Assembly: GCA_014925825.1 (NCBI GenBank)
Contig: JACGCK010000012.1
Span: forward strand, 434,001 to 498,000
Length of the DNA stretch: 64,000 nucleotides
Direction: 5' to 3'
Source of the DNA: Pholiota molesta
Taxonomy: Eukaryota; Basidiomycota; Agaricomycetes; Agaricales; Strophariaceae
In this document: in pieces, positions 1-13,594 of the stretch
Numbering within the stretch: position 1 is the stretch's first letter
How the letters are laid out: every line of letters begins with the position of its first letter
Program-made: the position numbers and the translations under genes
Notes under the pieces: model-generated
The model's database searches: none
What the model was told of the DNA's origin: nothing
What the model saw: only the letters and a program-made list of their open reading frames with translations

Positions 1-71
1 AGAAAAGGGATAATTACATAGCTGAAGCTGGTAGGTTGGTCGACGCACGCGCAAGTGTGTGCCACTCACTC

Positions 72-659
72 TCATGGCTGCGCGCGGTACTCTGGACTAT
101 TGCGGTCTACGAGGTCGCAGTACCGACTGCGCCCGCGCGTGGCTTCGTCGCGTGGCAGGACATCGCCGCGCTCAAGCACCAAGCCCACGTACTTCCGCTC
201 CCCCAACATATGTTTTTCCTTGTAAAAGCGGACAAAGCCTGGTACGGTGGCGTACAGTGTGTGATCGCGGCCCATTTTCACCTGGAGACCACGCTTGAGC
301 CTAAAATGGAAGAGAGGCCTTGTTAAGGACGTACGTGCTGTCCAGGATGGAATACAGTGCCGCGTTGCCTGACAATAATGTTGCCAGGGATCACATACTG
401 GTCTGTGGGCGGTTGCAACGCGTAAGCCTTGTTATATCATTGATGACAATTGTGTGTTCTTACCTGAGAATTTTTTGACACCGAGACGCTTTCCGGGCGA
501 GCCTCCATGGTTGTGGACTGTGCCTCCAGCACGTTTTGTTGCGGTTCGGATGGCACCTGGTGCACAGTCAGTACCGAGTCATGCAAAAGAGGCAAAACGG
601 GTACCGAGGACGGTGAACGGGGACCTGGCAGGGCCCAGAAAGCGAGTCAGGAAGGACAT
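72..659 (-). CDS. mrpl27: mitochondrial large-subunit ribosomal protein bL27m
   Basis: Component of the large subunit of the mitochondrial ribosome, near the peptidyl-transferase centre. The bL27 signature is clear: an N-terminal segment with HNHGGSPGKRLGVKKFSG, then IVRQRGTVFHPGQH, then MGRDHTLYATVPG and KYVGLVLERGD. The best model starts at the ATG at 657-659. A short first exon (MSFLTRFLGPARSPFTVLG) looks like a mitochondrial presequence. Introns are about 604-557 and 463-403. A third break near 331-291 is needed between the FHPGQH and GLQVK segments. As an intron it would be only about 36-41 nt, so a small indel is possible there. The stop is at 72-74. The gene lies head-to-head with SKP1 and shares about 155 bp of upstream sequence with it. 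Family identification is firm; exon 1 and the last junction are inferred. Confidence 0.87.
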
Positions 660-814
660 GGAGCAAAAAGATAATAAAGCAGAGGCCCAAGCGCGAAACA
701 GTCACAGCCCGTGCTGCGACCGGCAATCACCGAGCGATATAACACGACCAACCTATAAGCCCGCATCCAACAGCCACTTCTCTTTCCCCACTTCTCTCCA
801 TCTGATATTCCGAA

Positions 815-1608
<794 letters not shown>

Positions 1609-1895
1609 ATGGATCACATTTTTTTTTACTTTCTTGTTATGTCATATTTCCGTCGCATCGCTTTTCTGTGCTTGTACCTCTGAACCTAAATTCAATTACA
1701 CGCTTTCTAACTAAAGACGTCCTTGTAAGTATATAAGTCTCCTTGAGTCCGCGCGTACATGGATGGTATGGCGAAAGGTAATGGTTACGTAAGACACGGG
1801 TCATCCGGTGTGGGCGGCTTAGCGTAGTCATTTTCACGAAAACCACGTTCATATATATACGACTCTTATCAGGCTATGACCAGCTCTCCAACATA

Positions 1896-3851
1896 ATGCC
1901 CATCCCCGATCTCCCTGGCGAGCTCGTCCCCCGACATTCCGACCAGGAGCTATGGTTGAAAGCCCATGTTGCCCGGATGTGTCACTTAGACAATCCTGAA
2001 AAGTCAGCATTGCTTTGTTTGATCCTTGTAGATACCCGCGGTATTAACCTGTGCGCGCTCTCTTTTTAGATTTCCAGGCAGTCAGCCGGTGAGCTTTGGC
2101 ACCAAGGACCTTTTAAAATTGGAAAAACAGGAGTGCGTTGTTACAATTGTTGCGTTTGTCGACAGACACTGACGTATTGTGTGCCCAACCTCCACCCTTC
2201 TGTGTTTCCTTCTGCCATTGTGCCTGCTCAGTTACTGGGTTTGTGAGAAGTCCGATGGCGTACGCGTGCTCTTTCTGGTGTTGACGAACTTGGAGACAAA
2301 CGCGCAGAGGACGTTCATTGTAAGTCGTGTTTTCTGTCCAGCCGCACACGAGCAGCAGACAGCTGGCTATGTCGTAATCGCGTATATCTGATCTCTAACC
2401 CTCCTTATTTTATTGCTTTGGTCACCGCAGATTGATAGACACAACACGTACCGCGAGATCACTGGGAATATATTTCCCGCACCATGAAAACCCCATCATG
2501 CCACTCAGGAGCAGTCTCATCGACGGTGAGCTGGTCATCGATGTAGACCCTGTCACGCGCCGGGTACGTGTAATCCGTATTTCATGCTCGATTTAAGCTC
2601 ATGGTGTTCCGGGACAGGAAAAAATGCGCTTCCTAGCGTTCGATTGTCTGGTTATCAACGACGAGAACGTGATGAGCAAGACGCTGGACAAGCGCTATGG
2701 GGTACGTGTTCTGTGGATGTGGCGGAATGGGCGAACTGATGATTCATGCTTCATGCGATTTAGAGATTGACTGCGTTTTTTTATAAACCTTATGCGCAGA
2801 TGATGCTTGACCATCCACGCGTAGCAGAGACCCAGCCTTTCAGGTGCGTTTTGGCGGCCCTTCTCGCTGGGATGCATGCTCATCGATGCATCGGTTGTAG
2901 TATCAAGGTTAAGGAGATCAATTTCTCGTATCACGTCGAAAAGGTCTTTGCCGTCGATATTCCAGCCCTCCAGCATGAAAACGACGGCCTTATATACACC
3001 TGCGTGAGCACCCCATACACTCCTGGGACGGATCCCAACATGTGAGTCCTCTTAAATTGGGGTATTTCGGGCATTTCGAGCGCGTATTCAACCATCGCTT
3101 CCCATAGATTAAAGTGGAAGCCCCCTCAGAGAACTCCATTGACTTCAAACTGGTCTTGCGCTTCCCGCCTTCGAGATACAACCCAAGCGAGCCCGATTGG
3201 CATGCGAAGCCCCTGTTCCTTCTGCATGTATGGTGCGGGGGCGACAATACGAGCAATACGACGATCTGTACGTCGAGGACAAGGAATGGGAAGAGTGAGT
3301 CCGCATTTGCCGCGAAACACTTCGTATCTCATTGCGAACGAAGGTTTATACGCGTCGTGACATGAGACTGATTTCGCTTTTGGGTACTTTTTTTTCTTAG
3401 GCTCAAGAAATCTGGAGAGCAGGTCGATGATAGGATCGTGGAAGTCCATTGGGATCCTTCAATCTCGCGCTGGCGTATGATGCGCTTCCGGAATGACAAA
3501 CCCCATGGCAATCATAAGAGTGTTGTTGAGAACATTCTTGAAAGCATCGCAGACGGTGTTGAGAAAGAGCAGTAAGTCTCCGTTTATCGTTCCCTCATTG
3601 TATTGTATAGCTAACTACCGAAATGCAGCTCCTAGCACGGTCGAATGCGATTCGAACAGCATGGAAAGCACGCCTAGCGCATCCACCGCCCCAATCACAA
3701 CACCCTATGCGCCCGCCTCACCAGCCCCCTCTGCGTCTTCGTCCATGCCACATATGCCCGCCCCACGCATCGAGTTTAAATACGGCCCTCTTGCACCTTC
3801 GCGCTGGAGTAAAGTCTCTGGCCCTCTGTCATTGCTGGCATGAAGCGGTAG
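1896..3851 (+). CDS. ceg1: mRNA-capping enzyme, guanylyltransferase subunit (frame breaks)
   Basis: Nuclear GTP:RNA guanylyltransferase that adds the 5' cap to Pol II transcripts. The start is ATG at 1896 (MPIPDLPGELVPRHSDQEL). The nucleotidyltransferase motifs appear in order: I, YWVCEKSDGVR (lysine of KSDG is the nucleophile); III, SSLIDGELVIDV; IIIa, MRFLAFDCLVIN; IV, NDGLIYTC; V, LKWKPPSENSIDFKL; and C-terminal OB-fold motif VI, RWRMMRFRNDKPHGN. There are about eight short introns. The frame is broken near 2463-2470 (one base too many or two missing before YFPHHENP). It breaks again within about 3640-3700, where LLARSNAIRTAWKAR passes into a Ser/Pro-rich linker. A third break lies near 3822, just before the terminal SVIAGMKR and TAG at 3849-3851. 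The intact motif set argues that the gene is functional and the breaks are sequence errors. It follows SKP1 on the same strand. Confidence 0.92.
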
Positions 3852-6800
3852 AGTCACACAAGAACGCAGTGCAAAACCTTGTTATATAGAAGATGCTAGA
3901 TAGACATATTCTTGTCGACTCTCTTGTCTTCGCAGCGTCGCAAACCCAATTTCCAGACGCTGTTTCCTAGTCTGAAGGACAACCTTACCGCCTCTCCACC
4001 GATATATCCTCCCACACCTCTCTCTCTTTACACATCCCATCATCATCACCACAGTCCTTCAACTCATCATTATGTGTACATATATGGCATCTTCAAAGCG
4101 TATTCGACAATCGACAAATCGACAATTCTATCCGTCGAGGTCGGTCGTGCGCAAATACTGCCGGCCTCGAGGCGAAGGGCGTTGCGAGGGCAACTACGGT
4201 GCACCACAAGGCCACTGACGCCATCGCCTGCAGCACCACCACTATCTACTGATCATCGTCTTATTTGAACTGGCGCCCTTCGCCTGCACCTGTTCCGCGC
4301 GCTGGGTTATCAGCAATTTACAAGACTATTTACTACACCCTATACTATCTATATGGAAGTGCCAGATCATTGCGAACGTCTACTCGGACGTGTGCTCGTG
4401 GTGTCTCAATTCTTGCACATCTTTTTTTTCTGTGGTCATACGGACTTTTGGATCGGGTGTCCACTTGCTGCGGCATCATCGTGGCTCCATCTGTCCCTCG
4501 TCCACACATCCAGAGCTGATGTACATACACACACAAAATGTTACCTACTCCTTGATATTAATCTGTATACGATCCGAATTGCGGTCACCTGTGGTCCGAA
4601 CGAACTTCGAAGAGGACGCTGCAAATGTACAGCCTCATTGAAGCGCTCAAGAAGCCCTGTGATAGCGAAGAAGCGAAATAGAACGCCGATGCGTACCTGT
4701 CTGCTCTATATACGGGCAGTGGTGTGCAATCAACTCCAATTAATAGATCAAGGTGCGCTCGCTTTTCGACCCTCGAATCTGGTCATCTTGTGGCGCATAG
4801 GGTAGGTACCCCAGAGTGGGCAGACACTGATGCACCGCCATCATGCTATCGCCCATCTATCTGTGATCTGCCTTGACGTCCTGCCTTGTAATCACAGAAG
4901 GTACCAGAACATCAATCGTCGCGAGGCGCGCTATCCAGGGCTATCGCGCCGGCGTCCTGATAGATCCCTGGCGCTATGTCGTGTGATAGACTTGATCTTT
5001 CATAAGAATATTAGGATTGAGGCCGCTATATATCCCTATCCTGGCGCGCGCGTTCGTCCTCGGTATTGCCCAGGAGATACCCCAACGCAATCATGTACAG
5101 AAGTAGGAGTTGCGCGCTGGAACAATAAATCGCAATGGGAACGGGAGACAGGAGCACCAGACAACGACTCAGAGGTGACTGCGATAACTGGGTATATTCA
5201 ATGACGATCCTCGGTCAGGTCCATCTATAAATATTGCAATTACTTTTATAACTTCCATTTCGTCGAGGATAGATGGTGGCATGCCATGGAAAAATTCGAA
5301 TGTGGGTACATATGGACGAGGTTGGCAAGGTACATAAGCAATTAAAATGGAATGGAGGTGGGTCGGCTGAGAGTGGATTCCAATATGCATCATGTCCATG
5401 CCTGCCACTGGCACGGGCATTGAATGCAATGCATCCTGGACCTGAGGTGTGGATGGCGGAGAAAAACGAAGAAATGAGAACGATTGAAAAACTGTATCTT
5501 TTTCGACAGTAAGCAGAAGCTAATTTTAGGCGGTCATAAATAACGCAAGCTGCGAGCAGCGTAGATAGCAAAGACATCTAACAGAGAGAACAAACAGAAG
5601 AGAACGCAAACAACAGATGAAGAAGACAAGGGGAAGATCTTAGGAAGAACGGACAGCTTGTTAAAGCCGTACAATTTTAAAACGGCTTCACAGGAAAATA
5701 CGCGTTGTCTCCACGAAATCATACTTTCAAGAAGTCAAGAACCAAGACTGGGTGGGATGTATGTGTACGTACTGGTGTTCAGGATTCGCAAAGAATCAGA
5801 GGACGAAGGAGGATAAAACGTATAATCCGCGTTGATATTTACTTTATTTCTGAATTCAAGGGGGACAGAGGTAAAGACCTGAACAAAGGAGAAAAGTCGT
5901 GATCGTCGGGGTCGTGATAGAGGCAGAGAGCAAATTGCAAACGGACAGACAACAAGGGGCAGCATAGGTTGAACGGACAAGAGACAGTCAAAAGAGAAAC
6001 AGAAGAGAACAAAAGGAGATTGAATGCATATCTAATCGTTACAAATGATGAGGAGATGGATCAAACAACTAAGACGGAGAGGATGACAGTGGTGGTGCAT
6101 GCGCATCCAGACAGGCGCGTAGCGGGGACGACGTGTGTACGTACGGGCGAATCGTACGATGGTAACGCAGACGGATCGCGCCATGAGAAGGACGACGGCG
6201 ATAGCGACGACAGCGAGTTATGTCAATGGCAATGACGGGGATAAGATGCGGCTTGTACCACATGGCGGTGTGGGCAGACGTCGAATGAGAGCGATCACGA
6301 AAGGGTACAAGAAGCCCCTCCGCGCCGTCCGTCTGCCGCAAGCGAGATCGTACAGTGAAGGTACGATGTCCTGTGTAAGGACGACGAGATAGAGGAATGA
6401 CGTGTTACGTGGGTAAGAAGGGAGTGGGTGTGGTGTATAGACCCGTGAAGTGGATCAAGAACAAAGCGGAGGTGACGAGGAAGGAGATCGGAGGGGTAAG
6501 AACCAAGGTAAAGGGGCATGCAAATGCCGTATGTAGATTTAAAAATATCAGAAAATAGATAAATGGTAGAATTATCATATAAAGTGTTGGTCGTAAAATG
6601 CATCAGCTGCTTAGGACGCGGGGGTGGTGGGAACGACGAGTGTGTAATAAGGAGGGGAGAGAATATAGAGGAGGGAGGTGGGCCTAAAGCGCAGCTGTTG
6701 AACTCGTGAAGGAGATGTATCTGTCATTGGCAACAGAAATTACTGTTTTAGCCCGCGAGGCGGAATGAAAGAGAAATAAAAGTAAGCTTGTCGTGAAAAG

Positions 6801-7243
6801 CGTAGTGTCGTGCAACGATGCCAGAAATGCATGATATATGAATGAAGTGTTGAAAAATAATGTGAATGAATAAGCAAGATGGAATGAAATTTTGGATAAA
6901 TTGCGTAGAAAGAAAAAGGGTTCTTGACGACGATGATGGGATGTTCTTGATGTGATGGAAAGACGTCGGGCGATGTGCCCTCGGGTTGATGTGTGGATGC
7001 AATGGATGAAGTATACCGTTGGTGTATGGCAGAGACATGAGATCTGGGATGCTGAGGAGCTTGGTATTGCAGATGAATTGGACGCAATGTGAATTGCTTG
7101 GGTTGCGCTGAGAATAAGAGAAACGATGTGAAGGACTAATGGAGTGATGTTGAACAAAAAAGGCGTGAAGCGGAAGGAGAAGCTCTCGAAGAGGTCTTTT
7201 AGACGATCTTCTGCTTCTAATCACTTTCTTCGTCCGATGTCTT
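3852..7243. other. 3.4 kb without a recognisable gene
   Basis: I found no conserved protein here on either strand. A pyrimidine-rich leader-like stretch (about 4010-4070) precedes ATGs at 4072 and 4084, but the short frames that follow match nothing I know. From about 5580 to 6700 the + strand is strongly purine-rich. This could be the pyrimidine-rich 3' untranslated region of the minus-strand gene that ends at 7244, or plain low-complexity spacer. Several long open frames on the minus strand at 6684-7335 are Ser/His/Phe-rich by-products of this base skew. Confidence 0.5.
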
Positions 7244-8068
7244 TTAGTTGAGGAAGTCGGGTGCAGAGGAAAGCGGCGAGACGGCGAAGTCGGCGTACCG
7301 AGTCGTGTGGTCATCGGCGAGCGAACCGCAGTCATTGACCGTGAAGGATCGCATGAGGATAGGCGTCAGCATGTCAAAGCGGATGCGCCGCTGGAGAGAC
7401 AGAGGCGGAAGAACATCTTCCAAGAAACCCATGTCCAGGTCGGACATGCCCAGGGCTAGGCCCTCGACGGGCGCCTCCGGTGCCTCGGGCGTCGACTCCA
7501 GTGAGGAGGTCGAGGACTCGAGGACATGGTGCCGGCGTGTCGGCGTGTGGGGTGTAATCGAGAGACCGGCGAACTCCTCGGTCGGGAGAGCATACGCCGC
7601 CGTCTGATGGAAACGAAGGAAAATAAGGGTCGCATGCACATCAGTAAGCGCTCAAAAATGCCAAAGCAACACGTCTCCTCCGCGCAAAGCGGCGGCCTGG
7701 AGAGAATGTAAGATACGTACCTCAGTAGAGACGTTCGCGGGCGCTGGAATCCATGGCAAAGGCGTAGGCGCGGGCGCGAGCCCGGCATCGACATCAACGA
7801 TGGCGATGTGGATGCCTGTGCGCGCTGACACGTCGAGCACGTCGGCGTCGGTGTCCGCGTTGCCTGGGAGGCGATCCTCCGACTCCTGGTCGGCGCTGGG
7901 ATCGCGCTGGCCGTCGGTGACTCTCCACCACTCGATGTCCGCAAGGACCCGCCTGTTGGACGTCTCTGAGCCCGACACACGTCTGTGGCCATGGCCCCTG
8001 GAAGCTGGGGCACTGTAGGGAGACGAGCGGACGGCGGGGGACGATGCAGAGCGACGAAGAGAGGGCAT
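7244..8068 (-). CDS. conserved fungal protein of unknown function, 235 aa
   Basis: Two-exon gene: 8068-7721 and 7603-7244. The GTACGT..CAG intron is 7720-7604. The reading frame is intact, with start ATG at 8066-8068 and stop TAA at 7244-7246. The N-terminus is basic and Ser-rich (MPSLRRSASSPAVRSSPY). It is followed by a short ordered-looking block, NRRVLADIEWWRVTDGQ, an acidic linker, a Pro-rich stretch, and a second conserved-looking block, AGLSITPHTPTRRHHVLESS. The protein ends in a segment with LGMSDLDMGFLEDVLPPLSLQRR. I recognise the style from agaricomycete hypothetical proteins but know no function. There is no signal peptide, membrane segment or catalytic motif. The predominantly disordered composition with short conserved blocks would suit a regulatory or adaptor protein; that is speculation. 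Confidence 0.75.
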
Positions 8069-10899
8069 GATACCGCCTAACGCAGTGCCTGTGGTGGTGG
8101 GGGAGGGAGGAGGACACGGCCATTTTCAGATTTCGCCTTTTTCTTTATATATTTTCCCAGTACGTAAATTACTATCTATTAATTAATATTCAGCTCTCCT
8201 TGTTCTCCTGTCACCGATGTCAATCCCCGCCAGAACCTCCCGACCAGCCACCACAATAACTATGCTCGACGACGACGACCGCGACCGCTCTCACGCCGTC
8301 TTCACCGTCGTGCATCCTCTTGTTTCCCAAGACATCCAGGCTTGTCTTTCGCATACATTGATCAGACACTCTTCCATGCCGTCATCCATTACAGTTAGAG
8401 CACCCGTACAAGCCTATCCGCGACCAAGAACAGATCATACATACTCATCCATATCTCCATATATTGCCTATGTAATCTCCTGAATTCCCGTGAACATCTC
8501 TGAGGCGCCCGAATTTCAATTCTCGCCTGCTGGACGATCAAACGCGCGCCCACCAGTGATGGCCACGCAACGGCGCAGCCGGCTGAGGAGTATGTACTTA
8601 TAGCCACTGCCTAGAATGCCAAATCGCGATGGAAAGATCATGTGTGTCTTTCTTCTGCATCTGCCGACAGAGAGAATGCTCATTCCAGGGGAGCAACGAC
8701 CGGTGCAATGCATCTAAATAATTCCTTGTACATACCCACTCCAAGCGAGGCGCGACCGGCTGGCCAGTCCACCGCTAGCGACGTTCACCCGCGGGACATG
8801 TGGAACGTCCAAGAAAGCTATCTGAACGTTCTATGAATCCATCAGTGTGCCCACCCACGTACCATCCCGGCACTCGCCTCGTGGGCGCAGCCGGCGATAT
8901 CCGAGTGCGCACTCGTACACCGTCTACGGTCTACCCACCTCGCCAGTGTACCAATAACGCGTGAATATAGTCCTAGGGAATGTTTACGACGTGCTTTGAG
9001 GATAACGACGCGTAAAGACGCGTCGAGACGCGAGGGATACGCGCTAATTAGCCCACTAATTAATATAAGCGTGGGTGACGCGCACGCGCACGACGTGACT
9101 AAAGGCTCCGCGACACCGCGCTCGGTTCCTGCAAAATCTGTGCACACGCATAGCCGCCGCCCCCGATGATCACTGCCTACAAATACCGTCAGCGCCCAAT
9201 CATCGCCTTGCTTCTACATCCATCCAGGTCATTAAAAGTGGATACCAATCGACAAATTCACGCTGTGCCCAATACCGGCTCGGAAAATCTGTAATGCGCA
9301 TCACCTCTCTTCCTCCTCTAATGCAATTTGAGTCTTCCAATACATATATTCTAATCATAGTTTGAACAGCTTCGCTCAAGGTCACAACCGCGAAGCTTCT
9401 TACTTGGCCAAAACCTCACAGAAAAACACCGGTGGCAGTTGCAATGATAAAATCCCCGAGCCATACTGAATTACTTATGTACTTGGAGGTTATATATACA
9501 TAGCCAACTGCACGCGCGCATGTGCAGAAGGAATGATTTCAGCATAAAAGGTAGTCCTCTCCCCACGGATAGAATTCTGGCATAGCGTACAATTAACCAG
9601 AACCAAGAATCGCGTCGCCAGAGATCGCTCCTAGACGCGGTCCTTGCCACGAGCTCTCGCACTCGGAAAAACGACGGCCCATCGCCAGGCATCTATCCAC
9701 CAACGGTCAACCCCACCCAGGTACCCGTACGTTGCGCCAGCTAGTCGACTGATGGACGAGTCCGTCCCAAGTCCCACTCACCCACCGCATTTCCACGCTA
9801 GGCGGTGTGGCCACACTTACTTGTGATAATCGTCGCAGGCGATGGTGGTGGCTATTACATATATGCGACCTACTTATTGTGTAGTCTAAGTCGCTTTGGA
9901 AAAGGATATTTGTTATTCAAGCTCCTATCATCTGCTTTTGAGCTCATTTCAAGTTTAGCTGTGATCAAGCTTCGCGCGAGGCGCAATTAATCACCTTTTG
10001 ATGTCCTAGGACTTTATTAACTATAGACTACGAAAGTAATGTAATCTACGAAAGTAATATAATATGCCAGTATAAGGATGCTAACTACATAGTAGTAGCA
10101 TAGCAACTTTTGTATAGAGAGATCATTCTTTACCTCTCTCTCCGGCCGTATCATCGGTCGTAGAGTGCCTGACATGCAAAAATACCATTGAATTCTAGTA
10201 CTAATAAAATACAAGCGTATTTGCATAGAAGATGCATAGCCTGAGATCGCGAGACCTACAATTTGCTATGTAACATTATCAAGCATGCGGAAGGACGAGG
10301 ACGCGATCAAAGAGGGTTACCATCCTATCCGAGTCGTTCGCGAAAAGAAGGCTCATACGTACAGAAATGTACAAACGGGAGAGAAAGACTGGATTTACCT
10401 GGACGGCGAGACGCACACAATGATCCAGCTCTAAAAACGCCTCCACACTCCGGTAGTCGATGAGTCCACAAGAAAAACGCCAGACCACTCCGCCTACGAC
10501 CTATTTCCTGTTAATTATTTCTCCACAATTTTCCCTACAGTAAGTATACTGACAGCCGAATAAGTAACCTTCAAGCGGCTATGCAGAAACAGGGAACATC
10601 CACCATCACCATGTCGCCACTTGACAGACACCCACCGTGCACCCCGCCTTCTTTCCCTTCTCAGAATCTCACGCGCAGATAAAGCTGGTCCAAAATAGAC
10701 AGTTTCGGGTCCGTCGCAAAGCCTTCCAGTTCGCACATCTGCGCAGTCAAAAAAAGAGGAAAGAAGAAGAGCAGCGGCACCGGCTCACAATGGATCCGCA
10801 TAGCATTTGGATAGTTGTGCGGCGAGGAAGGCTAGTCATTGAGAGATACGCAGAACAAAGATTCGATTCTACGAGCGCCGTAAGATTCCTTGACAGCGC
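8069..10899. other. 2.8 kb gene-poor stretch
   Basis: No conserved coding sequence recognised. The first 150 bp is the upstream region of the minus-strand gene starting at 8068. A short tandem repeat occurs at 10028-10063. An open frame at 10637-11185 begins at GTG, lacks family resemblance, and is treated as chance. Confidence 0.45.
10028..10063. repeat. 18-bp tandem duplication
   Basis: Two adjacent copies of an 18-bp unit beginning CTACGAAAGTAAT (10028-10045 and 10046-10063) differ at one position. It lies in an AT-rich intergenic stretch. No function is visible. Confidence 0.85.
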
Positions 10900-12600
10900 C
10901 ACAACCGCAGCATTCAGTTATTTAATGTGTTTCGAACGTGAAATGGATACCACAGAGAAGCAAGCCAAGCGCCGAGGCATCAAAACGAGAGCAATTGAAT
11001 ACCCGGGAGGTAAATTTGTTAGATCAGCAGCACCTACACGCGATGTCAAGGAAGGGTACAAATGCCTCCTTGTGCTGGAAATTTGCTTCTTCTCCCAGCC
11101 ACACATCATTTCTGCTTTCTGTGTGCATCATACTATACGCGTAGTAGTCTTTTTCTGGGAAGTCGGTGTCGATTTGCGTCAATAATCGTCTAGACATTTC
11201 CACGTTCCACGTGCTCGTATGTAGGTTGAGAAAAAACAGTGAGCACCCCAATACGGTGGTGTGAGCCTCGAGGTCGATTATAGTGACAGCCAACAATTCC
11301 AGCGCTTGACTGTTTCCTATATAGGAAATTACCTCCCTAGTCATCCAGGAGACCGCTGTTGGAATTATTCATGCGATTCCTAAAAAAACATCCTATGTTA
11401 AGCAAATCAGCATATGCGACACAATATGGAATCATAAGGGATGCTCGACCTTGGACATCCAACATCATTTCCATGATTTGTACAGATTCTCTTGTCGCCA
11501 CCGATATCGCCGCCCTTCAGATGAAGATTGAACAAACCATCAAGGACAGACACACCAGATTAGCAGCATATGATGGAAAGGTTTTTCGCGTCGCACGACA
11601 TATCATTAAGAACCAGCCAAGTAGAAGTCTCGCTCCACAAAAAGCATGGAAGGTTCGAAAGTGACAGCCAGCGTAGACTCGCTTTGACGGATCTGCCGTA
11701 AATCGTCAGACACAATTCGCAGTTACGATGTGGGTGTAACGGTTTTTGATGTTCGCATTTCCTCCATCCTTTGCGACCACCAAGCAAGGGTGTTGAGGTT
11801 TATGGACGTACTACAAGGATATCTGGCGCATTCGAGGCATCTTGCAGCGTGTTATAATGAATGTGTTCATCTGCCGATTTGGGCGTGTGTTGTAAGTGCA
11901 AAATTAGAGCTCTATGACATTGGTGGCGGTCTGATAGCGATTTAAACGCACGGTGAATGATCGATGGGTTCTGAGCGCGACGTAAATTCCATAAGGAATG
12001 TGACACACATCCCAGAACCTGATGCGCTCTCGCAGACTGAGCAAATAGCTGCAACAAGGCACCTTTCCAGACCATTCGTCGCTAGTGTAAATGTCTTCAA
12101 CGCATCAGGACAAGACAGCGTTAAATCTTCAGGGTTCAGACCCTCGTCTAGGTTCGACACTGAGACAGCCTTGGGGATGTTTTCTTGATGCTTTCGACTC
12201 GGACGAAGTCGGGAGCGCCAATTCAAGAGCCAAATTACGTGTATTCATCGTAGAGTGACCTCAGGTAGAGTGGAGATATGCTCTTGTCACCGATTTATAG
12301 CTTGAATTTGGCGCTCCCAAGGCGCTTGGGGTCGTTGGCAGTAGCGCATCGAAATGACATGGCCGATGCAGGGATCGATGGTCAACGTAATATATGAATG
12401 GCAGTAAATTTCTGGGATCAAGATCCGTTTCCGACGACCTGTCATGAAAACCTCGAAAGATATATGAGCAGTCCGCTTGTCTATCGAGGCGTTATGGAGT
12501 ATGAGTGCGAGCATAGGCGATCTATAGTCATCACCGTGGTTCTGTTAATCCGTCATGAGCATATCGTTCCCAATGACCAGACAACACAGGTAAGGGAAAG
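10900..12600 (-). pseudogene. possible degenerate F-box/LRR-like gene
   Basis: The minus strand carries short stretches of protein-like text separated by stops and frame changes: ALILHNASIDKRTAHISFEV near 12.5 kb, PDALKTFTLATNGLERC near 12.1 kb, and TREVISYIGNSQALELLAV near 11.3 kb. Their order and flavour resemble agaricomycete F-box proteins, which combine repeated leucine-rich segments with phrases about hits or layers of helices and strands. I cannot identify an F-box itself, a start codon or a coherent exon set. It may be an old decayed gene or simply chance. This is the weakest call in the list. Confidence 0.2.
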
Positions 12601-13594
12601 AATGACGAGTGTTCATAGAATTGGTTGCGAGTGGGAGCCTAGCTTCGCGAAATTAGTTTATGTTTTCTGGGCAAGGCCGGCTACCTGGTGGGGCACAACG
12701 TGGGTATGCGCCACGGCTGAAACGAAAATACAATGGGCCCATGCAAAGGAAGGACAAGCCATCTCGTTTTAAATCCTTGAGGCCTGATGGAGCCAGATTG
12801 CACCACGATGCCCAAACGAAAAAATTGGGTAGCTGCAGCAGCTTTGCATTTGTGAGGCTCTAGTCAACGCAGATGTTCGCTTCTCCTGCGGTTCCCTGGT
12901 CGAGGACACAAAGCAAAAAGGTCAGGATTGTAATTCACTTTCAAGATGCAAAGTGTATTACCATAAGTCCCTAGCTACTCCGTTTGTAAGGGATTATTGA
13001 TCGCTGGGGAGAAACTGCCGCCAATGTTCATACTGGACATCAAGAATAGGGTGGTTGTCGCGTAACGAGCGTTCTGTTCAGCCAAGGAAGGAAAATTCAT
13101 ACCCAGCATTTAAACATGGTATGCTAGCGATGAGAGTCAATCGAGAGTCGAAGGATGTGAAAATGTCTGAACTTGTGAGTACTACAGCCGAGGTAGACGG
13201 AGTCTAGTTTGTTTGAGTTGCATACAGACTAAACAGATTAGCAAATTGAGGAAGCCATAGACGAGCAATGTGAGTTAGAAACACCAGGCCGACTCGTTGC
13301 TTGAGCTGCTCAAAACTGACAAGCAAATATACACAAAGTGAGCCACGTGCCATGAAGAGCGCTTCCCAGGTGATGGGCGCTAAATTGGAAGTTGAGCTGT
13401 GCTCGACTCGAAATGCCTACTTCTGCACTGGTCATCATCATTGCAGTTTGAAATTTGCTTTATTACGACCATTGAATACTAGAATTTTCGAGATATCCTT
13501 GAGTTTTCACAAAATACAAGTTATTGTACTGAGTATTACAAGAATATTATACACATTCTGAAGTTTAACAGTATTGGGCGCGCGTAGTAGGCTA
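12601..13594. other. 1 kb without a recognisable gene
   Basis: Only short, mutually inconsistent open frames are present. It could hold the lost 3' part of the NLR-like gene that ends at 13595, but no NACHT, WD40, TPR or ankyrin motif is visible on the minus strand here. Confidence 0.4.

Noticed and set aside
6684..7335. Three overlapping long minus-strand open frames
   Set aside because: All are Ser/His/Phe/Ile-rich and arise from the purine skew of the + strand. They overlap each other in different frames and match nothing.
10637..11185. 182-codon + strand open frame
   Set aside because: It starts at GTG, has no promoter or splice context and no recognisable motif.
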